Shown here one piece after another: positions 15,648 through 24,126 of a stretch of DNA of 64,000 bases. The position numbers and the translations under genes are program-made. The notes below the pieces were generated by a model, which made no database searches, was not told the DNA's origin, and saw only the letters and a program-made list of their open reading frames with translations. The stretch covers positions 1-64,000 of the forward strand of contig JAHISX010000023.1 of assembly GCA_018817915.1 (NCBI GenBank), given 5' to 3'. This stretch comes from Bacillota bacterium (GTDB lineage Bacteria > Bacillota_I > Bacilli_A > Acholeplasmatales > Acholeplasmataceae). Position 1 is the stretch's first letter, and the number at the start of each line of letters is the position of its first letter.

Positions 15648-16715
15648 TTATATTTTTACTATTGTGACCTTGCCTTGTTCAATTAATTTATAAAATGAGT
15701 TAGGGTAAATTCTATTTATCATTTTTTGTACTAAAGATGTTACTTCAGATTTCCTATTTCCGCCTTCATAATCCGAATAACAAAAGAATATGGTTTTTTT
15801 ATTATTAAAGAAAGACAATATATTATTGTAATAGTCATTATCAAACTCATTTAATGAGGTTCCGTAAAATACTATTGTATTATCTTCTTCTTCAATTAAT
15901 GTAGAAATAGGTTGAATGTCGTTTTGAATTCTTCTATTTGATTTTGTGAATCCTTCATAATCTGCTTTAGTGTTCGATTCTGCACTAATTCCAAAAATAG
16001 GATGATTTAAAATTGACCCATGAAGGTTTTGGACCTTTATGGCATGACCTTCAATATTTTCAATTAGAGGTGTGTAATTAAAAGTAAATACATATATAGG
16101 TTGTTCCCTAATTGTACTGTTAACTAACTTCTCAAACAACACAGTTTGATTTGTATAGTATGAGTCTTTAACCTCATCAATTTCTTTACTGATATACTGT
16201 GAAAATCTATCTTCAAATTTAGATAACTCAAGGAGTAACTTTTCGATAAATTCACTATTTTGAACAACTTTTGACTTAAAAAATTCTCTTGGAAATCCAA
16301 TCCTTGACAGATAACTCCCATCATCAAAGTATCTTTTATATAACATGTAGGCAAAATACCAATCTGAATCCGGATTACCCCAAGAATCATTATCTAGAAA
16401 ATCATTGATCTTATCAAGAATCATATCCCAAAAACCAGATTGAATAGATTGGTCAATTTCAGCTTCAATATCACACCATAAATCTTGATTCATGTTGGGT
16501 GATTGCATTATGAAATATAAATCCCAAATAGTAAACTCTTGTTGATCTATAGCATTCCTGACATAAGTATCAAATGAAAAATCGTAAGGTTTTGATAATG
16601 TTACGTTCTTATACCATGGATATGTTTTCTTACACCAACTAAAAAAATGTGAATATTTTGTTTTTAGACCGCACTGAAGATCAAATCCATTTCCCAATAT
16701 AAATATAGTTCCCAT
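15648..16715 (-). CDS. AbiH-like abortive infection protein
   Basis: The ATG ending at 16715 gives MGTIFILGNGFDLQCGLKT, the Rossmann-like nucleotide-binding start characteristic of the AbiH family (phage abortive infection, first seen in lactococci). The central part has several aromatic stretches, and NLHGSILNHPIFGI and IVFYGTSLNEFD are further family-like segments. Length of about 355 residues is typical. It is the last gene of the accessory block 15.6-19.0 kb, expressed on the minus strand. Its biochemical activity is not known from the sequence; the anti-phage role is family knowledge. Confidence 0.85.
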   Translation of the reverse strand: MGTIFILGNGFDLQCGLKTKYSHFFSWCKKTYPWYKNVTLSKPYDFSFDTYVRNAIDQQEFTIWDLYFIMQSPNMNQDLWCDIEAEIDQSIQSGFWDMILDKINDFLDNDSWGNPDSDWYFAYMLYKRYFDDGSYLSRIGFPREFFKSKVVQNSEFIEKLLLELSKFEDRFSQYISKEIDEVKDSYYTNQTVLFEKLVNSTIREQPIYVFTFNYTPLIENIEGHAIKVQNLHGSILNHPIFGISAESNTKADYEGFTKSNRRIQNDIQPISTLIEEEDNTIVFYGTSLNEFDNDYYNNILSFFNNKKTIFFCYSDYEGGNRKSEVTSLVQKMINRIYPNSFYKLIEQGKVTIVKI

Positions 16716-16754
16716 ATAACCACCCAATCACAAATGCCAGTTCATTATTTTTTT

Positions 16755-17078
16755 TTACACAATAATAGCAATAATTGCAATACCTATGCTTAAAATTGAT
16801 ATTACAAGTGTTATTCTTTCATTCCTTTTAGAACGTTTCGAACTCTGCACAGCTTCTTCTTTTTGTTGAATCGCAATTTCCAACTGAACTTTCATCAATT
16901 TCACAGTCTCATTTATTGATTCCAATGTACTTTTTAATATTTTATTTTGTTCATATAGTGGACTTTCGATAGGTTCAAAATCTATTATAGGTCCTTTATA
17001 TAATTGAAAATTATCAAGCACATTATCAACTTCCATAATTGTCTTTATTAATTTGTCCATCGACGGATTATCACTCAT
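16755..17078 (-). CDS. Small tail-anchored coiled-coil protein
   Basis: The ATG ending at 17078 (MSDNPSMDKL) has a GGGGATG site and overlaps the stop of the GIY-YIG gene, implying coupling. The product of about 107 residues has a coiled-coil middle, a basic patch SSKRSKRNERI, and a single C-terminal hydrophobic segment (LVISILSIGIAIIAIIV) with no residues after it, as in a tail-anchored membrane protein. No family recognised. Sitting between a nuclease and AbiH, it may link the system to the membrane (inference). Confidence 0.65.
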   Translation of the reverse strand: MSDNPSMDKLIKTIMEVDNVLDNFQLYKGPIIDFEPIESPLYEQNKILKSTLESINETVKLMKVQLEIAIQQKEEAVQSSKRSKRNERITLVISILSIGIAIIAIIV

Positions 17079-17919
17079 GTCTAAACACATCCCCTAATGT
17101 TATACCATCTTTAGTTTTCCATTTATCCCAACCATTAGTGCTACTCAATGAAACCATGTCAGAAGCCAAGCTTGGTGAATTAAAAGCATAGTCTTTAGCG
17201 AAAATATGATATCCTTCAGATTCAATTATCACACCCTCGTCCATCAATCTATCTTTAAACTTTAGTTGATTAGAACCTAGTTTTGACCTTACAGGTTGTG
17301 TTCTAGCTATAGACCCTTTCAAAACAACAAACTTCTCATCCACAAACACACCTTGTGCATCCCAAAGTTTATCTTTACTTTGAAAGTAAAATCTAATTTG
17401 CGTTTCTAATTGTTCTTTTTCTATTTCTGGAACAAAAACATAGAAACCTAGAGCTTTAACAAGTGTCTTTATCGTTTCAAAATAGACAAGACACTCATTC
17501 AACTTTGATTCAGGAATAGATGTATATTTTCCCCCATTACTATTCTCGACTTTAAATCTCTCAGTTTCATTTGCTTTTTGGATCATTAATTGTTCTAAAT
17601 ATGTCAGATGTGCTTTATCAAAAGTACCACTTAAATTCTGAATCGTATAAACTCCATCCCAAAAATCCTTCTTCTTTCTATGTTCTTGTAGTCTTGTATA
17701 GATATTTTCCGATTCACCAATGTAAACCATCTTATTCCCAGATGAATCTACACCAACTAGAATATAGCAACCAATGTTATCTAAATCTGTTTTTCGATCA
17801 TTAATCTCAGATTTAGCTACATATACAATTCTAATAGCTTCCGTCGTTATTCTTGCTTGACTGACCTTACTAGCATCACCAGTAGGTAGATATATTTCTA
17901 TTGTTTTAGCTAAAATCAT
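17071..17919 (-). CDS. GIY-YIG nuclease with DUF4357 domain
   Basis: The 282-residue protein has a GIY-YIG-like core: CYILVGVDSSG, MVYIGESENIYTRLQEH with the catalytic Arg, and downstream Glu in LTYLEQLMI. A C-terminal DUF4357 domain is seen in SPSLASDMVSLSSTNGWDKWK. Proteins with this pairing are common in defence islands and near restriction systems. GGAGGGT ribosome site. It follows the 17933 gene by 13 bases and overlaps the small tail-anchored gene. The exact cleavage target is unknown. Confidence 0.85.
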   Translation of the reverse strand: MILAKTIEIYLPTGDASKVSQARITTEAIRIVYVAKSEINDRKTDLDNIGCYILVGVDSSGNKMVYIGESENIYTRLQEHRKKKDFWDGVYTIQNLSGTFDKAHLTYLEQLMIQKANETERFKVENSNGGKYTSIPESKLNECLVYFETIKTLVKALGFYVFVPEIEKEQLETQIRFYFQSKDKLWDAQGVFVDEKFVVLKGSIARTQPVRSKLGSNQLKFKDRLMDEGVIIESEGYHIFAKDYAFNSPSLASDMVSLSSTNGWDKWKTKDGITLGDVFRHE

Positions 17920-17932
17920 GATACCCTCCTTA

Positions 17933-18478
17933 TTATTTCCACCACTCAGAACCTAGTAGTTTAAACACCTCTATTTTTTTATATTTCAAGCTTGTTAACA
18001 TGTCTTGAAATAATCCTCCAGTAGGATAATTAGTTTTCTCCTGAGCAATCAAGAGCATAACTAATAAATATAGAAACTCGATTGGATACTCTCCCGCATT
18101 GCTTAATTCTTTATAGCTACTAAGGTTTTCCTTATATATTTCTATAACAAAAGATTTATATGCATTAAAATCTGGAGCTGGTAAAATTTTCACATATTTG
18201 TATTTGCCTTCAATTAAATGTATGAATTTATTTGCTAAATCAGGAAATTGTTCTTTTTTTAGGATTGTGTCAAGAACCCAGTGACTATGTTTAGGTGTTC
18301 TCATTTGTGTATTAGTTTTTTTGTATCTAATTCTAATATCATTAGGATTCTTAGTCCCTGTATAAATATGTAGTGAAAATTCAGAATTAGTAAAATACAC
18401 ATCGCATTCAGATATTTCTTTAGAATTCTTAGTTTTATATATTCGGTCATTCTTAATATTTAACATTAATGTTTCCAT
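17933..18478 (-). CDS. Unrecognised protein of the accessory block
   Basis: This 181-residue soluble protein is separated by one base from the upstream nuclease-like gene, so the two form a tight pair. Notable segments are YTGTKNPNDIRIRYKKTNTQ, TPKHSHWVLDTILKKE, and an aromatic C-terminus (LLGSEWWK). A helical stretch, IEFLYLLVMLLIAQEK, is probably a buried helix rather than a membrane span. I do not recognise the family. The context suggests an accessory or specificity partner of a restriction-like enzyme. Confidence 0.5.
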   Translation of the reverse strand: METLMLNIKNDRIYKTKNSKEISECDVYFTNSEFSLHIYTGTKNPNDIRIRYKKTNTQMRTPKHSHWVLDTILKKEQFPDLANKFIHLIEGKYKYVKILPAPDFNAYKSFVIEIYKENLSSYKELSNAGEYPIEFLYLLVMLLIAQEKTNYPTGGLFQDMLTSLKYKKIEVFKLLGSEWWK

Positions 18479-18479
18479 A

Positions 18480-19016
18480 TTATAAACCTAATTCTTCCAA
18501 AGGTATTTCGTTAAAATAGTATTTACATTTTTTACTTACTATGTAGTCTAAAGTATCTTTATATTTTTCATTCTTATACCAATCAGATAGAACATATATG
18601 TATTCTACTTTTCGAGTGATACTCCTAAATAACTTTTTATATGTTTTTAATTTGAAGTCACAGGTTTGTAATTTTTCATCAACAGAACCATTATCTTCTT
18701 GATATTTTTTTTCAATAATAAAAACCTTTTTAGCTTGGCAAAATACTCTCTTTTTATATAGATACAATACATCGTCTGGTAGTATTTTCTTTGAAATTTC
18801 ATCTTCCCACTTCACATGATTAGGTTCCAATATTACCTTGTACATTTGATGCTTTTGTGTGACTAAACCTAATTCATTTTCACCCGAAAATATTTTACCA
18901 TCTTTTAAAGTGTATTTCCCGTGATTTTCAATAGCAGTACTTAAATCAGTTGTTTGCTCAAATTTCAAACCATTTACAGTTGTTTTTGACCCACCGCCAT
19001 GTTTATTCTTAACCAT
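18480..19016 (-). CDS. PD-(D/E)XK restriction-endonuclease-like protein
   Basis: The start MVKNKHGGGSKTTVNGLKFEQ resembles the GGxxTxxNGxxFE word of several type II restriction endonucleases. The centre LPDDVLYLYKKRVFCQAKKVFIIEKKYQ supplies acidic and ExK residues of a PD-(D/E)XK core, and GSVDEKLQTCDFKLKTY is a conserved follow-on segment. The protein has 178 residues. It is the first gene of the block 15.6-19.0 kb. No dedicated methyltransferase is adjacent; protection could come from one on the same element or from another mechanism. Confidence 0.7.
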   Translation of the reverse strand: MVKNKHGGGSKTTVNGLKFEQTTDLSTAIENHGKYTLKDGKIFSGENELGLVTQKHQMYKVILEPNHVKWEDEISKKILPDDVLYLYKKRVFCQAKKVFIIEKKYQEDNGSVDEKLQTCDFKLKTYKKLFRSITRKVEYIYVLSDWYKNEKYKDTLDYIVSKKCKYYFNEIPLEELGL

Positions 19017-19132
19017 AATTTACATCCTTTCATATTATTATAATAGTAGTGTTCTTTATATAATAATACTATATAAGCTAGAAAAAAGATAGGCGCAGAA
19101 AAAACCAAACAATTTACATTTAATTATAATAA

Positions 19133-19157
19133 CAAAAAAAGGCTCTACAAGCCTTTC
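19133..19157 (-). terminator. Terminator of the DpnII-type cassette
   Basis: AAGGCT, loop TGTAG, AGCCTT and seven T on the minus strand, overlapping the end of the methyltransferase gene. Confidence 0.8.
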
Positions 19158-19942
19158 TCATTATATGCAGCAATAAACCTTTTTTTAGATGTCTCAAGAT
19201 ACAAGAGTTTATTATCGATACCAATATATGATCTATTATTTAAAATAGCAGCTACACCAGTAGTTCCGCTTCCATTAAATGGATCAAGAATTAAATCTCC
19301 AGGTTCTGTTGAGGCAAGAATAATCCTTTCGATAATTTCCACTGGCTTTTGTGTTGGATGCTTTCCATATTTTTTTTCACTAGGTTTTGTTAAACTAGTG
19401 TTCCATACATCTTTCATTTGTTTATCGTTATTTATCGTTTTCATATCTTTATAGTTAAAGTGATGTTTAGCTTTTTTTAAATCTTTCTTAGCCCACAAAA
19501 TAGTCTCAGTAGAATGTGTAAATGCTCTGCAGCTTATATTTGGCGGAGGATTAGATTTTTGCCAAGTGATATTATTTATAATCTTGAACCCTTCTTCTTC
19601 TAATGCCATTCCAATAGAGTAAATGTTATGCATTGTACCTGATATCCAAATACTACCATTTGATTTCAAAACTCTTTTGCATTTTCTTATCCAATTCTTA
19701 TTAAACTTATGTTTCTCTTTCAATGAGATTTTCTCATCCCAATCAGCTTTTTTAACACTTACCATTTTTCCACTGGAAACCGTTATTCCATCTCCTGAAA
19801 GAAAATAGGGTGGATCTGCAAAAATCATATCTACTGATTCAGTTTTCAAATTCTTTAAGACTTCAAAAGAATCTCCATGAATTAAATCAATACAATTGTC
19901 TTTATAATAAAATTCCTGTTTTCCTTTATATACATTCATCAA
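19145..19942 (-). CDS. dpnA: DpnA-like second DNA adenine methyltransferase
   Basis: The 265-residue protein has catalytic IFADPPYFLSG near residue 42 and C-terminal SAM site DPFNGSGTTGVA, the circular permutation of beta-class methyltransferases. In DpnII systems M.DpnA methylates GATC, including single-stranded DNA, which protects incoming unmethylated DNA. It follows the endonuclease gene by 9 bases and ends in a clear terminator, closing the cassette. Retaining this single-strand-acting enzyme is meaningful on a mobile element, since it preserves incoming DNA (inference). Confidence 0.9.
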   Translation of the reverse strand: MMNVYKGKQEFYYKDNCIDLIHGDSFEVLKNLKTESVDMIFADPPYFLSGDGITVSSGKMVSVKKADWDEKISLKEKHKFNKNWIRKCKRVLKSNGSIWISGTMHNIYSIGMALEEEGFKIINNITWQKSNPPPNISCRAFTHSTETILWAKKDLKKAKHHFNYKDMKTINNDKQMKDVWNTSLTKPSEKKYGKHPTQKPVEIIERIILASTEPGDLILDPFNGSGTTGVAAILNNRSYIGIDNKLLYLETSKKRFIAAYNEKGL

Positions 19943-19951
19943 AACACCAAC

Positions 19952-20818
19952 TTACTTAATAATCTGTTTTAAAACTCCATTTTCTAAATCTGTCAAAGTA
20001 TATAGATGTTCAAGGACATCATATGTTTCTCGTAAGTTATTCTTTGCTGTAATCCACCCAACACCATCTGTAATCCATATAAAAGTCAACTCTGTATTAT
20101 TTTTTATATCCAAACCTAAAGACTTAAAGCTCCTTGCAGTTTCGTTAAGTTTAGAACCACCACCTGAATAAAAATTAGTTTCAATAACAAAAACTTGGTT
20201 TTCAGTTTTGATAACAAAATCAAACCTTTTTTCCGCAACTTTTAAGCTTTCTTCTGATTTTAAATAATCATCTAAATCAATATTGTATTTTTCTTTAATT
20301 TCTTTTTTATTTGTTTCTTTCGAGTATTCAATGTGTTTTGTTTTTTGTATAAAGTTTTCAACAATGTTCTCCATTGCAGTACCAGTTCTATTTTTTCTAG
20401 CATTACTGTCTAATCCAACTTCTACACCTGTAACATAGTCAAATAGATTTCTGATTTTAGACAATTCTAATAGATTAAACAAACCGCTTTCTCTCATAAA
20501 CTTGAGATACATTGCATCGCTTAGTGTTCTATTATTAAACTCAAACATAATTGGAACTTCATCAATTATCGGAACTTTATTCCCATTTTTTCTTATTGCT
20601 AACAAAAGAGGAATAACCTTCAATGTTTTAGGATACTCATTTATAATATCTAGAAAATCTTTTTCAATATTTTCAGATCCTACAAGTGAATTTAGAATGT
20701 TCAGTTCTACTTTTATTTTATCTACATGTTTATACACTTTAGGAAAGTCAGTATAGTACTTGTAGTCTGCTACTGTATCTTTCAAATTAGCTAATAAATC
20801 ATCAAATGACTGTTTCAT
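19952..20818 (-). CDS. DpnII-type GATC restriction endonuclease
   Basis: The 288-residue product matches DpnII/MboI-type enzymes: opening KQSFDDLLANLKDTVADYKYYTDF, the GTAMENIVENF helix, and the core KRFDFVIKTENQVFVIETNFYSGGGSKLNE, where D...ETN replaces the usual ExK of the PD-(D/E)XK fold. It cleaves unmethylated GATC. It sits between the two methyltransferases, with its start on the stop of dpnM (ATGA overlap). This guarantees co-expression with modification. Function is confident at family level. Confidence 0.92.
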   Translation of the reverse strand: MKQSFDDLLANLKDTVADYKYYTDFPKVYKHVDKIKVELNILNSLVGSENIEKDFLDIINEYPKTLKVIPLLLAIRKNGNKVPIIDEVPIMFEFNNRTLSDAMYLKFMRESGLFNLLELSKIRNLFDYVTGVEVGLDSNARKNRTGTAMENIVENFIQKTKHIEYSKETNKKEIKEKYNIDLDDYLKSEESLKVAEKRFDFVIKTENQVFVIETNFYSGGGSKLNETARSFKSLGLDIKNNTELTFIWITDGVGWITAKNNLRETYDVLEHLYTLTDLENGVLKQIIK

Positions 20819-21666
20819 TATTTATCCCCCAAATCATAATTATAAATTATTGTTTCAATTCCATTTCGTTTACTTGCATCAGAATTTATCATCCGTTTAA
20901 CTGAAACAACATCTATATTAAAATCCGAATATAATTCATTAATTAAAGGTGTATTATGGTTTGTAATCATAACATAACATCCTTTAATATCGAGTTCGTG
21001 AGCTACTTCAGAAAGTCGTTTCTGACCCTCTACTCCAAATCCATCTTTAGTATAGCTATCAAAAGTGTCTTTATTTATCAAGTCATATGGCGGATCAAAG
21101 AAGATAAAATCTCCTTTTTTAGCATTTGCTACAGTTTCTTCAAAATCACAATTTAATATTTTGACAGCTCCTTTTTTCAAGTATTCACTAAGTGAAGTAA
21201 TGTTATCTTCATTATATGTTGAAACTATATTCTTTTTACCAAATGGAACATTATAATATCCTTTTTTATTTACTCTATACATTCCATTAAAACATGCTTT
21301 ATTCAGATATATAAATCTAGCTGTTTTAGATAAAATGCTTGTGTCTTTCCAGTTATCTTTTCTATCAAGTTCCCTAATTGAATAGAAATATTCACTTGGA
21401 GATTTTGCATGTTCTTTTTCATGATTATCTAGTTCCTTCATCAATTCAAAAGGAAAATCTCTTATCGTAATATATGCATCAATTAGCTCTTTTGAATAAT
21501 CGCTAATCGTGGTAATTGAATTTTGAAGGTCAAGAAAAAGCGCACCTCCACCAACAAATGGTTCAAAATACGAGTTAAAAGAGCTTGGCATTCTTTCTTT
21601 AATATCCTCAAGCAATTGTCTTTTACCGCCTACCCACTTAATAAATGGTTGTATTTTATATTTCAT
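20818..21666 (-). CDS. dpnM: DpnM/Dam-like DNA adenine methyltransferase
   Basis: The 282-residue protein has alpha-class (D12) methyltransferase motifs in order: SAM-binding FIKWVGGKRQLL (8-19) and YFEPFVGGGALF (33-44), with catalytic FFDPPYDLI at about 188-196. It methylates adenine in GATC and protects against the next gene product. The cassette starts here, with a GGAGG ribosome site. Its leader carries a 9-bp inverted repeat (21687-21712) just downstream of a good promoter. Confidence 0.93.
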   Translation of the reverse strand: MKYKIQPFIKWVGGKRQLLEDIKERMPSSFNSYFEPFVGGGALFLDLQNSITTISDYSKELIDAYITIRDFPFELMKELDNHEKEHAKSPSEYFYSIRELDRKDNWKDTSILSKTARFIYLNKACFNGMYRVNKKGYYNVPFGKKNIVSTYNEDNITSLSEYLKKGAVKILNCDFEETVANAKKGDFIFFDPPYDLINKDTFDSYTKDGFGVEGQKRLSEVAHELDIKGCYVMITNHNTPLINELYSDFNIDVVSVKRMINSDASKRNGIETIIYNYDLGDK

Positions 21667-21686
21667 TTGAGACCTCCGGAATTAGT

Positions 21687-21712
21687 CTATTGAAAAAGGT
21701 TAGTTTCAATAG
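21687..21712 (-). promoter_or_regulatory. Inverted repeat in dpnM leader
   Basis: CTATTGAAA and TTTCAATAG form a perfect 9-bp inverted repeat between the promoter and dpnM. It could be an operator for delayed or balanced expression of the restriction-modification cassette, or an RNA hairpin in the leader. Confidence 0.55.
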
Positions 21713-21717
21713 TGTTT

Positions 21718-21747
21718 ATTATACCATTAAACAAGAATGATATCCAA
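21718..21747 (-). promoter_or_regulatory. Promoter of the DpnII-type cassette
   Basis: On the minus strand TTGGAT, 18-base spacer, TATAAT. The only cassette-proximal promoter seen. Confidence 0.6.
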
Positions 21748-21810
21748 CATACTTGGCATAATTATAACACTTTTTTGTTAGGTTTTAAACGCAAGTTTTA
21801 GAACAGGTAA

Positions 21811-22248
21811 TTATTTTGTAGTTGATAAATCAATATACTTCCTTATTACCATAGACAAGATAGAATATAATCCACTTTTAGTTACACTCAGTTTTAATGC
21901 CAACATGGATTTATCCAGTTCAGTGCCAACCAAGTACTCCAAAAGCAAAATTTCCTTATCTTTTAATCTAACTTTAAATAACTTATACTTATTAATTATC
22001 ATTTCTGATTCTTTCAATTTATGTTCTATTGCATCAATCTTACCAATTATAAATAGCAAGTTGTCCTCCACATTGTTCCTAGATGAGCTTGATCCAATTG
22101 AGTCATATACAACTGCCTGGTATCCCGTTAATCGTGATTGATAATACTCAAGCTTCTCTTCTAACTCCCTTTTATGCCTTATAGCTTTTTTAACATCATC
22201 TATCCACTTGTAAAAAGGTGCGTTCAAACCAGTCTTCAAACTTCTCAT
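21811..22248 (-). CDS. Phage late transcription regulator-like protein (ArpU/DUF1492 type)
   Basis: The 145-residue protein has an N-terminal coiled-coil (IRHKRELEEKLEYYQSRL) and a C-terminal sigma-region-4-like helix-turn-helix region (EILLLEYLVGTELDKSMLALKLSVTKSGLYSIL). This layout matches small phage late regulators encoded at the end of replication operons. It is a candidate for the activator acting on the duplicated 29-bp operator. The start lies inside the preceding gene, with 53 bases overlap, suggesting coupling. The family call is tentative. Confidence 0.6.
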   Translation of the reverse strand: MRSLKTGLNAPFYKWIDDVKKAIRHKRELEEKLEYYQSRLTGYQAVVYDSIGSSSSRNNVEDNLLFIIGKIDAIEHKLKESEMIINKYKLFKVRLKDKEILLLEYLVGTELDKSMLALKLSVTKSGLYSILSMVIRKYIDLSTTK

Positions 22249-23068
22249 CCTTTCTGTTTTCTAAATTCTTAAATCTTTCAAGATTGTTTAACAATGAAGC
22301 CTTCATAAAATTAAAACGATCATCAATCTCCGGATTAGGGTTTCTAGCATATGAAATAATATAGTTAGTTCCACTTAATACATTCTCATATCCATAAGTA
22401 AGTATTGCTGATTCAAAAAGATCATTATATCTCAGAACATCTCCATTAAATTCTTCTATGTATTTTCTTTGAATTAATAATTTAGTTAAAAAGTGCATTT
22501 TGGGGTACCCATAAATGCTTTTATCTTCTTTTATCTTTTTATCTCTTTTACTTTCCTTTTTACTTTGTTTTTTAATGTCAACATTAACCGAGTTATTGTC
22601 GACATTAACTAATGTTTTTATAAAATTATCCTTGTTTTTTTGCATGCTTAAAAGGACCCCTAATTGTTCCATGGTTTCGGAATCTAACAACCAATACTTG
22701 TCGTTCTGAATATTCTTTCGTCTCCTGGTTGAAAGAATAAATTGTTTCTGAATAGATACCGAGGTAATAACACCTTGTAGAAAGAGCGCTCTTTCAAAGA
22801 GTCGAAGCTCAACACAACCGTGAATTATCTCCAAGATCTTGTCCACCTTTATCCAATGTGATCCTATTTGCTGATGCAATAGAATTGCTAGTTCCTGTAA
22901 TGGTATTTCTAAATAATATCCTTCTCCATAGACAAGAGTCAAGATTCGGATATAAATCGTTGTACCATAAGGACCATACTGATAAGAGAGTGACTTCAGT
23001 TTAGAGTCATCAAAAGCACGCACGTCCCAAGGAAAATACTCGAGTCCTTGTTTAAATGGTCGTGCCAT
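22196..23068 (-). CDS. Phage replication initiator (DUF4373 / Lin1244-Lin1753 type)
   Basis: The 290-residue protein opens with ARPFKQGLEYFPWDVRAFDD and SYQYGPYGTTIYIRILTLVYG, the characteristic DUF4373 winged-helix N-terminus of phage replisome organisers. The middle is Lys/Ser-rich and low complexity, followed by a DnaD-like helical C-terminus (LRYNDLFESAILTYGYENVL). It would bind the phage origin and recruit helicase. No DnaC-like loader was seen nearby. It is the first gene of the operon behind the second copy of the phage operator (23109-23179). Confidence 0.8.
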   Translation of the reverse strand: MARPFKQGLEYFPWDVRAFDDSKLKSLSYQYGPYGTTIYIRILTLVYGEGYYLEIPLQELAILLHQQIGSHWIKVDKILEIIHGCVELRLFERALFLQGVITSVSIQKQFILSTRRRKNIQNDKYWLLDSETMEQLGVLLSMQKNKDNFIKTLVNVDNNSVNVDIKKQSKKESKRDKKIKEDKSIYGYPKMHFLTKLLIQRKYIEEFNGDVLRYNDLFESAILTYGYENVLSGTNYIISYARNPNPEIDDRFNFMKASLLNNLERFKNLENRKDEKFEDWFERTFLQVDR

Positions 23069-23108
23069 GTTTTATGCCTTTCTATATATCAATAAACCGA
23101 CATTTCAC

Positions 23109-23179
23109 AGTATACTCAAAGTAAGTTCTTGTGCTATTGTAAGTATATTCGTGTTACCGTTCACAAGCATTACTGGTAA
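23109..23179 (-). promoter_or_regulatory. Duplicated phage operator and promoter, copy 2
   Basis: At 23151-23179 is the same 29-bp element as at 15578-15606, with one substitution. The minus-strand -10 box TATACT lies at 23109-23114, 36 bases away, and is followed by ATGTCGGT, also mirrored in the first copy. No proper -35 is seen. It drives the replication operon starting at 23068. Confidence 0.7.
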
Positions 23180-23203
23180 ATAGGAAATGTCGGTTATATC
23201 GAT

Positions 23204-23386
23204 TTAGTAGTTTGAATTTTTTTCTTTAAATTTGTTTAGTTCTGCTTCTGTTACTCGCCATTGGTTACCGAGTTTAAATGCCCTTAATTTGCCTTGTTTG
23301 ATGTATTTGAGCAATGTTCTTCTAGCTACTCCTAGGATATCAATTAAATCACTGAGAGTATAATGGTTTTCTGTTTCGTTGTGCAT
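23204..23386 (-). CDS. Excisionase-family MerR-like DNA-binding protein
   Basis: The 60-residue protein is a single winged helix of the excisionase type: LSDLIDILGVARRTLLKYIKQGKLRAFKLGNQWRVTEAELNKF covers recognition helix and wing. These proteins direct recombinases toward excision or act as regulators. It overlaps the end of the antirepressor gene by 38 bases and is close to the tyrosine recombinase, a natural partner. Confidence 0.8.
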   Translation of the reverse strand: MHNETENHYTLSDLIDILGVARRTLLKYIKQGKLRAFKLGNQWRVTEAELNKFKEKNSNY

Positions 23387-24113
23387 TTTTTGTCACCTCA
23401 TATTCGGATAAGATTCTTTCTATAAATGTTATCCCGCTTTTATATACATAAGTCCTAGTGGAGATTAATATAGTTCCACCTGCGACTGATTTTGTTTCTA
23501 CGACTCTAAAGAATTTACGATCACAATACTCTTGTAATGGTTGATTCCTATCATCTAAGATATGTGTAGCTCTAAGTATCTTAAACAACTCCATACTGCC
23601 TATGCCTTTGAATTTCAGGACAGTATGTGCGATATCTAAATCCACACATTCTGAAGAACCTAATAATTTGTTGATGTATTTGAGCTTTGGTTCATTGATT
23701 TTCTTATCTGTCTCCAGGATACTATTTCTTACTTTAATATCCTGGTATTCATCTAAAAACTTAATAACAACATTGGGATCGTGAAAATCATCAACTTGAT
23801 AATCTCCAAACTTCAATAGTTGTGGTAACACAATACGATAAAGCCAATCGTTAATCATTTGAGCTTCAGCTTTTTTTGAAGCAAACATACAAGTGCTGAT
23901 GTGCATAGCTGAAACAAAAAGTCTTTTCTTCTTTCCTTTTTCTTCCGGTATTTCTATTGTTTTGATTTCATTTGCTGGTATTTTAGTTCTACACTCCTGT
24001 ACATTTTTGATATCTAGAAGTCTTGCGATGTCAACCAAGCAAAAATAAGGTTGATCCTCTACAAAAGATGTTCTAATGACACCATACTCTGCATTTGAAA
24101 ATTCCTTAATCAT
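23349..24113 (-). CDS. Phage antirepressor (BRO-N with KilAC-like C-terminus)
   Basis: The 254-residue protein has a BRO N-terminal domain (VIRTSFVEDQPYFCLVDIARLLDIK and AQMINDWLYRIVLPQLLKFG) and a C-terminal KilAC-like domain (LGSSECVDLDIAHTVLKFKGIG ... AGGTILISTRTYVYKSGITFIERIL). Antirepressors of this type relieve lysogenic repression. It lies between the integrase and excisionase-like genes. A AAGGAT ribosome site supports the start. Confidence 0.82.
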   Translation of the reverse strand: MIKEFSNAEYGVIRTSFVEDQPYFCLVDIARLLDIKNVQECRTKIPANEIKTIEIPEEKGKKKRLFVSAMHISTCMFASKKAEAQMINDWLYRIVLPQLLKFGDYQVDDFHDPNVVIKFLDEYQDIKVRNSILETDKKINEPKLKYINKLLGSSECVDLDIAHTVLKFKGIGSMELFKILRATHILDDRNQPLQEYCDRKFFRVVETKSVAGGTILISTRTYVYKSGITFIERILSEYEVTKNAQRNRKPLYSQ

Positions 24114-24126
24114 AACTTATCCTTTC

